Assembly: GCF_001298675.1 (NCBI RefSeq)
Contig: NZ_CYIG01000039.1
Coordinates: forward strand, 1 to 50,433
DNA length: 50,433 bases
Reading direction: 5' to 3'
From: Paenacidovorax caeni
Lineage (GTDB): Bacteria > Pseudomonadota > Gammaproteobacteria > Burkholderiales > Burkholderiaceae_C
The translations under genes were made by a program, and so were the position numbers. The stretch's first letter is position 1. Every line of letters starts with the position of its first letter. Shown here piece by piece: positions 16,215 through 24,152 of this stretch. The notes beneath the pieces were generated by a model. It was not told the DNA's origin, did not search any database, and saw only the letters and a list, made by a program, of their open reading frames with translations.

Positions 16215-17687
16215 TCAAGGCGTACCCAGGGCCTGGTACAAGGCGACGCAGTCGGCCAGTTGCTGTGCTTGGGCCTGGGCCCGCAGCAAGGTCGCTTGTG
16301 TCGCCTGCTGCTGGGCTTGCACCAGCTGCACGTAGCTGGCGGCACCCAGGGCATAGCGGCGCTGCACGGTGTGTGCGGAAGCCTGGGCCGCCGCATCGGC
16401 TTCGCGCAGGGCCTGCAGCGCCTGCGCGCCGTGGTCCAGGGCACCCAGGGCGTCGGCTACCTGGCGCAAGGCCTGCAGCACCACGCCCTGGTACTGGGCG
16501 CTGGCCGCTTGCAGCGCGGCCAGCGCCGCAGCCTCCTGGCCCTGTTGCGCCGGATTGAAAAGCGGCTGTACCAATTGCCCGCCCAGTGCCCACACCGCCG
16601 CGCCCGCACCAAACAAGGCGCCACTGGTCAGGGCCTGGCTGCCCAGGTTGGCGCTCAGCTGCAGCTGCGGGTAGCGTCGTGCCACGGTAGCGCCGTGTTC
16701 GGCGTGCGCGGCGTGCAGCAGCGCCTCGCTGGCCTGGATGTCTGGCCGTTGGCGTACCAGTTGCGATGGCACACGCAGCGGCAACTGGGTCGGCAAGGTG
16801 AAGTCGCCCAACGCGAAAGCATGCAGGGGCTGGATGCCGGGAGGCTGGCCTGCCAGCACGGCCAGTACGTGCTCGGCCTGCTGCAGCTGCTGGCGCAGCG
16901 GGGGCAGGCTGGCACGGGTTTGTGCCGCCAGGGCCTGCAGTGCCAGGGCTTCGTCGGGCGTGGCTTGGCCCAGGCGCACGCGCGCCTGGGCGATGTCCGC
17001 CAGGGCCTGCTGTTGTTGCACGAGGGTGTGCGTAGCCTCAACCTGCGCCGCCCAGCGCGCCCGCGCGATGGCGGTGGCGGCAATCTGGCCGGCGAGGGCC
17101 CGCCGCGCGGCGGTCTGCTCGTGGCGGCGCCATTCGGTGCGCGCTGCGAGGGCCTGGAGCGTGTGTTGGCTGGCACCCGATAGATCAAACAGGTAGCGCA
17201 CCTGCAAACCCGCGCTGTACAGGCTGAAACTGCGGCCCTCGCCGCTTTGCCCCAGGGCTGCCGGGGAGGTGTGCTGGCGCTGCGCGCCCACGGTGGCGTC
17301 GAGCTGGGGCTGTGCGGTGGTGGCCGCTTGGGCGTTTTGCAGCGCCTCGGCCTGGCGCAGCGCCGCCTCGGCGGTGGCCAGCGTGGGGCTGGCCGCTTGG
17401 GCCTGGGCAATCAGTGCACTCAGCGCTGGCGACTGCAAACTTTCCCACCAGGGGCCGGGCAGTGCCAGCCCCGCGACGCGCGGGGGCGTGGCGGCTGACT
17501 GGTGCGGACCGTCGCTCCAGGGTGCCGGGGCGTCATCGGATGCCACAGCGGCAGGAGGTACCAGCTCCTGGCGGCTGCTGGCGCAGCCGGTCAGCCATGC
17601 CGCAAGCAGGCAGCCCAGGGCCATGGCGGCAGCACGAGTACGGGCGCCCCCCAGAGGGGGCAAGACGGCGGGGGCTAGAGGACGCAT
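16215..17687 (-). CDS. Outer-membrane efflux lipoprotein (NodT/OprM family)
   Basis: A 490-residue outer-membrane factor. A lipobox LTGC puts the acylated cysteine at residue 35 after a basic hydrophobic signal. The mature part shows the duplicated OEP pattern of long, Ala/Gln-rich coiled-coil helices and the family segments VRQRPDIQASEALLHAAHAEHG and RRYPQLQLSANLGSQA. It forms the trimeric outer-membrane duct of a tripartite pump. NodT-type factors usually serve RND pumps, yet here the gene follows an ABC ATPase gene by 21 bp, so it most likely completes a MacAB-like ABC exporter. It is the last gene of the TetR operon. Confidence 0.9.
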   Translation of the reverse strand: MRPLAPAVLPPLGGARTRAAAMALGCLLAAWLTGCASSRQELVPPAAVASDDAPAPWSDGPHQSAATPPRVAGLALPGPWWESLQSPALSALIAQAQAASPTLATAEAALRQAEALQNAQAATTAQPQLDATVGAQRQHTSPAALGQSGEGRSFSLYSAGLQVRYLFDLSGASQHTLQALAARTEWRRHEQTAARRALAGQIAATAIARARWAAQVEATHTLVQQQQALADIAQARVRLGQATPDEALALQALAAQTRASLPPLRQQLQQAEHVLAVLAGQPPGIQPLHAFALGDFTLPTQLPLRVPSQLVRQRPDIQASEALLHAAHAEHGATVARRYPQLQLSANLGSQALTSGALFGAGAAVWALGGQLVQPLFNPAQQGQEAAALAALQAASAQYQGVVLQALRQVADALGALDHGAQALQALREADAAAQASAHTVQRRYALGAASYVQLVQAQQQATQATLLRAQAQAQQLADCVALYQALGTP

Positions 17688-17708
17688 GGTGAGACGTGGA
17701 AAGCGTGG

Positions 17709-18431
17709 TTAAGCCAAAGGCCGGGCTTGGCCCGCCTCTTCGTGCGTGACCCCGTCGCGGATGTGGTACAGCCGCCGGAACGTCGGGATGATTTTTTCGT
17801 CGTGGGTGACGACGACGATGGCGGTGTGGTACGCGCGCGCCATCTCGCCCAGGATGCGCATCACCGCGAGCGCGCGCTCCGAATCCAGTGGCGCCGTGGG
17901 CTCGTCGGCCAGGATCACAGGCGGGCGGTTGACCAGCCCCCTGGCGATGGCAACGCGTTGCTGCTCACCGCCTGACAGCTGCGCGGGCATGGCACGCGCG
18001 CGGTGCTGCACGTCCAGCGCACGCAGCAGCTCCAGCGCCCGCGCACGCGCCTGGCCGTTGGGTAGGCCCGCCAGCATGGGCAGGAGCGCGACGTTATCGG
18101 TCACGTCCAGGAACGGAATCAGGTACGGTGCCTGAAAGACGAAGCCGATTTTGTCGCGCCGCAACGCACGCAGATCACGCACCTGCCAGCCGTTGTCGTA
18201 GATGGTCTGGCCGCCCAGCGTCATGCGGCCCGCAGTGGGATCGGTGACGGCACCCAGGCATTTGAGCAGCGAGCTCTTGCCCGAGCCCGAGGGCCCGATC
18301 AGGCCAACCACCTCGCCGGGGGCAACCTGCATGTTGACGTCCTTGAGCGCGAGCACTGCGGTATCGCCGCTGCCGTAGCGCTTGGACAGGCCTTGTATGT
18401 GAATGCCGTGGTGCGGCTCGGTCATGGCCAT
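17709..18431 (-). CDS. ABC transporter ATP-binding protein (MacB/LolD type)
   Basis: A 240-residue ATPase. All motifs are present: Walker A GPSGSGKSSLLK near residue 43, Q-loop FVFQAPYLIPF, signature LSGGEQQRVAIARGL, Walker B PPVILADEPTAPLDSE (the usual T-A-N/S-L-D pattern) and the H-switch VVVTHDEK. It belongs to the family that powers FtsX-fold permeases rather than classic transporters, which act by mechanotransmission. The permease gene ends 6 bp upstream, so the two are co-expressed. The C-terminal 15 residues are a variable tail. Confidence 0.94.
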   Translation of the reverse strand: MAMTEPHHGIHIQGLSKRYGSGDTAVLALKDVNMQVAPGEVVGLIGPSGSGKSSLLKCLGAVTDPTAGRMTLGGQTIYDNGWQVRDLRALRRDKIGFVFQAPYLIPFLDVTDNVALLPMLAGLPNGQARARALELLRALDVQHRARAMPAQLSGGEQQRVAIARGLVNRPPVILADEPTAPLDSERALAVMRILGEMARAYHTAIVVVTHDEKIIPTFRRLYHIRDGVTHEEAGQARPLA

Positions 18432-18437
18432 CTCCTG

Positions 18438-19652
18438 TCAACCACCGATGGCTTCGGCGGGGTCGATGCGCAGCGCCACGCGGATGGCAATGACACTGGC
18501 CAACGCGCACAGCGCCTGTACCGCGAAGAACCCGGCCAGTGAGTCCTGCGGCACCAGCAGCACGTATTTGGGAAAGAACGGCGCGGCGAACGTAGCGCTG
18601 ATCTTCCCTACGGCAAAGCCGATCAGGCCCAACGCCAGCGCCTGCTGCAGGATCATCGCGGCGATGGTGCGGTTCTTGGTGCCGATGAGCTTGAGCACCG
18701 CAATTTCGCGGATCTTGTCCATGGTCAGCGAGTAGATGATGAAAGCCACGATGGCCGCGCTCACCAGCGCCAGGATGGCCAGGAACATGCCGATCTGGCG
18801 CGCCGAAGTGGCGATGAGCTTGCTGACCAGGATTTCTTGCATCTGCGCCCGCGTGTAGACGCCCAGGCGCACGTAGCGGCGAACCGTGTCGGCAACGGCC
18901 TGCGCGTCGGCCCCGGGCGCCAGGCGCAGCAACACCGCGTTCACGGTGCTGCTGTTGGTTTGCGACGCATCGATCGCTTCGCGCAGGCCAGGCACTCCGG
19001 GACGATTGAACGCCGGGTTGGCCGCCGTGCGCTGGCGCTGGCGGTGGATGGCATCGTTGTCCTTGAGGAACTGCGCCTGCTGGGCGTCCTTCAGCGGGAT
19101 GAACACCATCGGGTCGCCACTGGAAGACACCATGCGCCGCGTCAGGCCGACCACGGTGTACTGGTTGCGCCGGATCGTCAACCGCTCGCCCAGCGCGACG
19201 CCGGAGGCCATGTCGGCCACGGCCTCGTAGTGGCCCCGGGTAATGTGGCGCCCAGCGACCAGCGTGGGGGGATAGCCAGGCGCGCCCCAGGCTGCGCCTG
19301 GGGTAATGCCCACCACCATGGCGCGTACGTCCTTCGGCACCGGCGTGTCGCGGCGCACTTGCATGGTGAAGTAGGTCACATTGGCCGCTTCGGCCACACC
19401 TTCGATGCCACGCAGCGTACGGTAGGCGTCGTCGCTCAGGCTGGAGGATTCAGCGTACGGCCCCTGCGTATGCTGCTGCACCACCCACAGGTCGGCGCCG
19501 CTGTTGTCCAGCAGGGCCTGACCGTCGTCAACCATGCCCCGGTACACCCCCGCCATGACCAGCGTGACGCCGATGAGCAGCCCCAGGCCCACCCCCGTGA
19601 AGACAAACTTGCCCCAGCTGTGCAGGATGTCACGGCCCGCAAGCGAGATCAT
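18438..19652 (-). CDS. ABC permease with MacB-type periplasmic domain
   Basis: A 404-residue FtsX/MacB-fold permease. One membrane helix lies near the N-terminus (about 15-38), then a large periplasmic MacB_PCD domain (about 40-270), then three helices at about 280-305, 325-350 and 370-395. The coupling-helix region MDKIREIAVLKLIGTKNRTIAAMI is well conserved. The start at 19652 (MISLAGRDILHSWGKF) overlaps the adaptor stop as ATGA; the frame is open further upstream but lies within the adaptor gene. It probably takes a substrate from the periplasm or outer leaflet and passes it to the adaptor and outer-membrane factor. Confidence 0.9.
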   Translation of the reverse strand: MISLAGRDILHSWGKFVFTGVGLGLLIGVTLVMAGVYRGMVDDGQALLDNSGADLWVVQQHTQGPYAESSSLSDDAYRTLRGIEGVAEAANVTYFTMQVRRDTPVPKDVRAMVVGITPGAAWGAPGYPPTLVAGRHITRGHYEAVADMASGVALGERLTIRRNQYTVVGLTRRMVSSSGDPMVFIPLKDAQQAQFLKDNDAIHRQRQRTAANPAFNRPGVPGLREAIDASQTNSSTVNAVLLRLAPGADAQAVADTVRRYVRLGVYTRAQMQEILVSKLIATSARQIGMFLAILALVSAAIVAFIIYSLTMDKIREIAVLKLIGTKNRTIAAMILQQALALGLIGFAVGKISATFAAPFFPKYVLLVPQDSLAGFFAVQALCALASVIAIRVALRIDPAEAIGG

Positions 19653-20800
19653 GGCTGGGCCTTCACCAACTGGGACTCCACACGCACGCGCGTGCGCGGG
19701 GTCAGCGCCTTCTCGCTGTAGACGATGATGCGATCCCCGGCCTCCAGGCCCTGCAGTATCTGCACGTTGCCCTCCAGGTCGGCGCGCCCCGTGGTCACCG
19801 GGGTGAAATGCAGGCCACCCGGGCCATGGCGCCACACCCCCCGCAGGGCACCCAGCCGCTGGAGGGCAGCGTTCGGCACCACTGGCGTAGCCGGCAACGC
19901 AGGCAGGTCGACCGAGACCTCGGCCAGCTCACCCAACGGCGGCAAAGGCGTGGGCAGTTGCGTGAAAACCACCTTGGCCAGCGTTTCCTCCGTCACGGCG
20001 TCTGCCTTGGGCTCCACGCGCAGCACCCGCCCGGGCAACGGTGCACCAGGGTGCGAACGCAGATGCACTTGCGCCGGCAAGCCCGCAACCAGGCCCGCGG
20101 CGCTGGCCTGGTCGATGCGCAGATGCACCCACAGGCTGTGCGGCGCCACTACTTCCAGAACCGCCTGGCCTGCCAGCACAGTGCTGCCAGGCTCCGCGTC
20201 GCGCACGGTCACCACACCGTCCGCAGGTGCCAGCAGGCGCAGGTGGCTGCGCTGGCTGCGCAGGGCCGCCGTATCCGCCTGCACCCGGGCAGCCTCCTCG
20301 CGCGCGGCAGCCAGGGCAGCGTCAGCCACGGCCAGCTCCTGGCGCTTGAGCTGCACGGTCTCTTCACTGGTCGAGCGCGCGACTTCCAGTTGGGCGTAGC
20401 GCTGCGCCTGGGCTGCCGCGAAGGCCTGGCGGGCGCTGGCTTCACGCACAGCCGCTTCCGCGCGTTTGTACGCGGCTTCCTGGGCGCGGATGCGTTCGTC
20501 CAGATCCACCGGATCCATCGCGCCCAGGGTCTGGCCTGCGCGCACAGCGTCCCCCACGTCCACGGCCAAGTGCTGTAGCCGCCCGGCTGCGGTGGGACCG
20601 ATGCGGTATGTCTGCCGCGCCTCCACAGTGCCGATGCCGAACAGCGCGGGCCGCAGCACCTGGCTGCGTACCTCGGCTTCGGTAACAGCCACGGGAGCCA
20701 GGGGCCCCGAACGCAGAGCCACATAGCCCAGCAACCCGGCCAGGGGGAGCAGCAGGGCTGCCAGCGCCACGGTGCGCCGTTGCAGTGTGGGGAACGTCAT
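19649..20800 (-). CDS. Efflux periplasmic adaptor (HlyD/MacA family)
   Basis: A 383-residue membrane-fusion protein. It has an N-terminal membrane anchor (about 10-30), a lipoyl half-motif with GRLQHLAVDVGDAVRAGQTLGAMDP, a long alpha-hairpin (about 100-185), the second half LRLLAPADGVVTVRDAEPGSTVLAGQ, and a beta-barrel and proximal domain. It bridges the inner-membrane permease and the outer-membrane factor. The start at 20800 overlaps the TetR stop as ATGA, and its own stop overlaps the permease start in the same way, so three genes are translationally chained. Confidence 0.92.
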   Translation of the reverse strand: MTFPTLQRRTVALAALLLPLAGLLGYVALRSGPLAPVAVTEAEVRSQVLRPALFGIGTVEARQTYRIGPTAAGRLQHLAVDVGDAVRAGQTLGAMDPVDLDERIRAQEAAYKRAEAAVREASARQAFAAAQAQRYAQLEVARSTSEETVQLKRQELAVADAALAAAREEAARVQADTAALRSQRSHLRLLAPADGVVTVRDAEPGSTVLAGQAVLEVVAPHSLWVHLRIDQASAAGLVAGLPAQVHLRSHPGAPLPGRVLRVEPKADAVTEETLAKVVFTQLPTPLPPLGELAEVSVDLPALPATPVVPNAALQRLGALRGVWRHGPGGLHFTPVTTGRADLEGNVQILQGLEAGDRIIVYSEKALTPRTRVRVESQLVKAQP

Positions 20801-21429
20801 GGGGCATCTCCCGCTGGAATCGCCATGACCGCGCGTCGGTACAACGCGAATACCGGGGCTGCCTGCCGGCGCATGTGCAGGACGTCGCCAGCCAGCATCG
20901 ATTGCATGACAAGGCCCTGGAGCGAGCCAATGAACAGCGTGACGGCTGTAGCGCAGTCCAGGGCGCCAGCGACCTGGCCCTGGGCCTGGCCTTGGGCCAG
21001 CCATTGCTGCAGGCGTGCACCGTAGTGGCCCAGCAGCGTTTGCACCACGCGCTTGGGGGCAGTCATTTCACTGCGCTGCAGCTCACCAAACAGCATGCGC
21101 GGTACGCCAGGATGCTCCACCACGAAGTCTACGTGTGCGAGGAATATGGCCTCCAGCGCCGCTAATGCCCCGCCATGGGCCTGGACAGAGTGCGCCGCCT
21201 CGTCCACCCGGCTGAGCAAGTGCTCGGCAACCCAGACCATGACGGCCTCCAGGATCGCCTCCTTGGTCGGGAAATGCTTGAACAAGGCGCCCTGTGTCAC
21301 GCCCATGTGCTGGGCAATGGCCGTGGTGGTGATTTCGCTCGGAGGCGTCTGCGCAGCCAGTTGGATGACCGCCTCGACCGTCGCAGCCCGGCGCGCTTCG
21401 GCCGACAGGTATTTGGCAGGTGAGTTCAT
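20797..21429 (-). CDS. TetR-family repressor of the efflux operon
   Basis: A 210-residue regulator. The N-terminal helix-turn-helix is typical (EITTTAIAQHMGVTQGALFKHFPTKEAILEAVM, about residues 36-70); the rest is the ligand-binding, dimerising helical domain. It is the promoter-proximal gene of an operon with adaptor, permease, ATPase and outer-membrane factor, so it most likely senses an exported compound and represses its own operon. A 10-bp-armed palindrome lies between the -35 and -10 elements just upstream. The ATG at 21429 has no Shine-Dalgarno sequence, and the predicted transcript starts at or one to two bases before it, so translation may be leaderless. Confidence 0.93.
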   Translation of the reverse strand: MNSPAKYLSAEARRAATVEAVIQLAAQTPPSEITTTAIAQHMGVTQGALFKHFPTKEAILEAVMVWVAEHLLSRVDEAAHSVQAHGGALAALEAIFLAHVDFVVEHPGVPRMLFGELQRSEMTAPKRVVQTLLGHYGARLQQWLAQGQAQGQVAGALDCATAVTLFIGSLQGLVMQSMLAGDVLHMRRQAAPVFALYRRAVMAIPAGDAP

Positions 21430-21436
21430 GCCACGA

Positions 21437-21465
21437 AAGATAGTAACTTATTACTATCTTGTCAA
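21437..21465 (-). promoter_or_regulatory. TetR promoter with overlapping operator palindrome
   Basis: On the minus strand TTGACA (21465-21460) is followed by a 17-bp spacer and TATCTT (21442-21437). The sequence between and over these is a perfect inverted repeat with arms AAGATAGTAA and TTACTATCTT and a 4-bp centre (21437-21460). The AT-rich block is sharply different from the GC-rich surroundings. A TetR dimer bound here would block RNA polymerase directly. The predicted +1 is about 21430-21431, against a start codon at 21429. Confidence 0.8.
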
Positions 21466-21543
21466 TGCCACGGCAGTCCCATGGGCGCCCACCAAGAAGG
21501 CGCTGGCACAATCCTTTGCTTTGCAGCTTTCCGCCGACCGCCC

Positions 21544-22248
21544 ATGTTCACAGGCATCGTCCAAGCCACGGCCACCATCGCCGCCATCCACGACCGCGCC
21601 GGCCTGCGCACCTTCACCCTCGACTTTCCCGAGGGCTTCTGCCAGGACCTGGCCATCGGCGCCAGCGTGGCGACGGACGGCGTGTGCCTCACGGTGACCG
21701 AGATCCTCTCGCCCACGCAGGCCTGCTTCGACGTGATGCTGCAAAGCCTCAACATCACCACGCTGGGCAGCTACCGCGAGGGCGGCCGCGTGAACGTGGA
21801 GCGCGCCGCCAAGGACGGTGCCGAGATCGGTGGCCACCCGCTGTCGGGCCACGTGGATTTCACCGGCACGCTCGTGGAGCGCCGCGAACTGGAGAACAAC
21901 CTCGTCTGGCGCGTGGCCGTGCCCGAGGCCTTCCGCCGCTACGTGTTCGCCAAGGGCTACATCGCGCTGCACGGCGCCAGCCTCACGGTGGCAGAGGTGA
22001 ACCGCGCCGAGGGCTGGTTCGAGGTCTGGCTCATTCCCGAGACGCGCCGCGCAACGGTGTTTGAGGCCGTGCAGGTGGGCGACCGCCTGAACATCGAAAT
22101 CGAGCGCAGCACCCAGGTGGTGGTGGACACGGTGCGCGAGGCCGTGCAGGAAAGCCTGGGGCGCCTGGCACCAGTGCTCGAAGCCTTGCTGCAGGAAAAA
22201 GGCCTGTCGCTGGACGACTACCTGCCGCGCCCCCAACGGCCCCAATGA
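21544..22248 (+). CDS. ribE: Riboflavin synthase, alpha-subunit type
   Basis: A 234-residue enzyme that dismutates two 6,7-dimethyl-8-ribityllumazine molecules to riboflavin. It starts with the hallmark MFTGIVQ and has two lumazine-binding beta-barrels. The N-half carries ASVATDGVCLTV and EIGGHPLSGHVDFTG, and the C-half KGYIALHGASLTV and LIPETRRATVF. The pattern VNVERAAKDGAEIGGH and the tail QVVVDTVREAV is closer to the E. coli RibC type than to the shorter synthase of rib operons. The C-terminal helix is about 20 residues longer than usual. No FMN riboswitch or other rib gene is adjacent, so a second synthase may exist elsewhere. It overlaps the GNAT gene (ATGA at 22245). Confidence 0.9.
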   Translation: MFTGIVQATATIAAIHDRAGLRTFTLDFPEGFCQDLAIGASVATDGVCLTVTEILSPTQACFDVMLQSLNITTLGSYREGGRVNVERAAKDGAEIGGHPLSGHVDFTGTLVERRELENNLVWRVAVPEAFRRYVFAKGYIALHGASLTVAEVNRAEGWFEVWLIPETRRATVFEAVQVGDRLNIEIERSTQVVVDTVREAVQESLGRLAPVLEALLQEKGLSLDDYLPRPQRPQ

Positions 22249-22754
22249 CCGCCCTGCCCCGCCCCCTCGCGGCGCAAGACCTGCCCGGCCTGCTGGCAGT
22301 GCAGCAGGCGTGCTACGGCGCGGCGTTTGCCGAAAGTGCCGACGTTTTCGCGCGCCGCCTGGCCAGCCCGGCGCAGTGCTCGCTGGTCATCGTGCAGGAT
22401 GGCGAAGTCGTGGCCTACCTGGCGGCGTACCGCTCCTGCCTGGGCAAGGTTACGCCGCTGCACGGCGACTTCACGGCCTGCGCGGCCCCCGACACGCTGT
22501 ACCTGCACGACATGGCCGTGCTGCCCCGCTGCGCCGGCCAGGGCCTGGCCCGCGCCCTGTTGGCACCCCTGTGGGCGCGCGCCCGGGCCGAAGGCCTGCG
22601 CCACAGCGCGCTGGTGTCCGTGCAGGGCTCACAAGGCTACTGGGAACGCCAGGGCTACGCCGCGCACGCCGTGCCCGATGCGCACCAGCGCCAGCACCTG
22701 GCCAGCTATGGCGCAGGCGCGGTCTACATGGTGCGTACGCTGGCGGCGCTGTAG
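22245..22754 (+). CDS. GNAT-family N-acetyltransferase
   Basis: A 169-residue cytosolic acetyltransferase. The acetyl-CoA-binding core is LHDMAVLPRCAGQGLARALLAPLWARA (about 85-112), the normal R/Q-x-x-G-x-G/A loop, followed by HSALVSVQGSQGYWERQGYAA, the family's C-terminal strand and aromatic stop. The substrate cannot be told. It is translationally coupled to the riboflavin synthase gene by a 4-bp overlap, which argues for co-expression but not for a shared pathway. A dispersed repeat follows its stop by 13 bp. Confidence 0.88.
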   Translation: MTALPRPLAAQDLPGLLAVQQACYGAAFAESADVFARRLASPAQCSLVIVQDGEVVAYLAAYRSCLGKVTPLHGDFTACAAPDTLYLHDMAVLPRCAGQGLARALLAPLWARARAEGLRHSALVSVQGSQGYWERQGYAAHAVPDAHQRQHLASYGAGAVYMVRTLAAL

Positions 22755-22767
22755 CGTTTTAGAGCCA

Positions 22768-22820
22768 AAATCGGCTCTAACCCTTACCCAGCAAGCGCTA
22801 GCAGCTCTCTTTTCAAGAGC
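22768..22820 (+). repeat. Dispersed ~55-bp intergenic repeat, copy C
   Basis: Forward copy between convergent genes (stops at 22754 and 22833), with the best consensus core GCAAGCGCTAGCAGCT. Its left edge overlaps a separate inverted repeat, TTAGAGCC then GGCTCTAA around ATTTT/AAAAT, that could act as a terminator on either strand. Confidence 0.8.
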
Positions 22821-22832
22821 ACCAAACCAGCT

Positions 22833-24086
22833 TCAGGCCGAGGCCCCCACGGGCCTTGCCGCACGCGCCGCCACGCCAGCGCCCACCAGCCCGGCCGAGG
22901 CCACGCCCAGCACCAGCGCCAGGGCTGAGCCGTAGAAGATGGCGGCGGTCTGCCCCCGGTCGAGCAGCGCGCCGAACAGCGGCGCCGCCACGGCGAAGCC
23001 CAGGTCCAGCCCGGAATACACCGTGCCATACACGCGCCCCGTGGCGCCGGGTGGCGCGGCGCGCTTGATGAGCATGTCGCGCGACGGGCCGGCGATGCCG
23101 ATGCCCGCGCCCGCCAACGCCACCAGCGCCAGGGCCGCCGCGCCCGGCAGCCAGCCCAGGGCCACCAGCGCCAGCAGCGCCGCCGAGGCGAGCAGGCAGG
23201 CGCTGATGGTCTTCTCCAGCCGCACCACACGCCCGACGATGAAGCCGCCCACCACCATGCCGGCAGCGCTGCACAGCATGTAGCCCGTGACCACCATGGC
23301 CGTCAGCGACAGCGGCATGGCGTACATCTGCTGCAGCGCCGGGCTGGCGAAGCTCTGGATGGCACTCAGCGAGCAGGTGCTCCAGAAGAAGAAGGAAAAG
23401 CACAGCCACACCGACGGCAGGCGCAGAAAGGCCAGCGGATGCTCGGGCACCGCTGCGGGCGCGGCCTTGCCGCCCGGCCCGGCGGCCACGGCCTGGCGGT
23501 CGTCCAGCGCGTCGCGGTGCCACACCATGGTGGCCAACACCAGCAACGCCAGGGCCGCGCCACTCAGGCAAGCCACGCGCCACGAGCCCGTGGCCGTGGC
23601 GATGCCCGCCATGAACACCGGCGCCGTGGCCCAGCCCAGGTTGCCCGAGATACCGTGCACCGCGAAGCCGTGGCCCAAGCGCTGCGGCGACACACGCTTG
23701 TTCAGGATGGTGAAGTCCACCGGATGGAACGGCGCGTTGCCCAGCCCCGCCAGCACCGCTGCCAGCACCAGCCCGGGGTAGCCGCTGGCGCTGCCCGCCA
23801 CCAGGCCCGAGGCCACGAAACTGCCCAGCGCGCCGAACAGCACCGGGCGTGCGCCCACCCGGTCCACCAGAAAGCCTGACAACGCCTGGCCCACGCCAGA
23901 GACGACGAAGAACACCGAGAGCAGCAGCCCCAGTTGCGAGTAGCTGTAGCCGAACTCGGCGATCAGGAACGGGAACAGCGGCGGCAGCAGCATGTGGAAA
24001 AAATGCGAGGAGCCGTGCGCCAGGCCAATGAGGCCGATGGTGCGCGCATCCTGGCGCAAGGCAGGCAAGGGGGCAGATGTCGTCAT
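22833..24086 (-). CDS. MFS transporter (fosmidomycin-resistance-like)
   Basis: A 417-residue inner-membrane protein with about twelve hydrophobic helices. The opening GLIGLAHGSSHFFHMLLPPLFPFLIAEFGYSYSQLGLLLSVF is typical of the FSR subfamily, and the loop 2-3 motif is GFLVDRVGARPVLFG. The second half begins near residue 220 with LRLPSVWLCFSFFFWS. The substrate is unknown; family members export small polar drugs or metabolites. Two starts are possible, 24104 and 24086, neither with a good ribosome site; the shorter is given. It is divergent from an AraC-type regulator 66 bp away, the usual layout for a regulator and the exporter it controls. Confidence 0.88.
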   Translation of the reverse strand: MTTSAPLPALRQDARTIGLIGLAHGSSHFFHMLLPPLFPFLIAEFGYSYSQLGLLLSVFFVVSGVGQALSGFLVDRVGARPVLFGALGSFVASGLVAGSASGYPGLVLAAVLAGLGNAPFHPVDFTILNKRVSPQRLGHGFAVHGISGNLGWATAPVFMAGIATATGSWRVACLSGAALALLVLATMVWHRDALDDRQAVAAGPGGKAAPAAVPEHPLAFLRLPSVWLCFSFFFWSTCSLSAIQSFASPALQQMYAMPLSLTAMVVTGYMLCSAAGMVVGGFIVGRVVRLEKTISACLLASAALLALVALGWLPGAAALALVALAGAGIGIAGPSRDMLIKRAAPPGATGRVYGTVYSGLDLGFAVAAPLFGALLDRGQTAAIFYGSALALVLGVASAGLVGAGVAARAARPVGASA

Positions 24087-24152
24087 GGCAGCGATGGTAG
24101 GCATGGACGGCGGCGGCTGGTTAGCGACAGCCTGCCAATTAATATCGCAAAC

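Noticed and set aside
21503-21520. Sigma-54-like promoter (TGGCAC then TTTGCT) before the riboflavin synthase gene
   Set aside because: The spacing between the GG and GC elements is one base too long and the -24 G is missing; more likely chance or part of an ordinary promoter.
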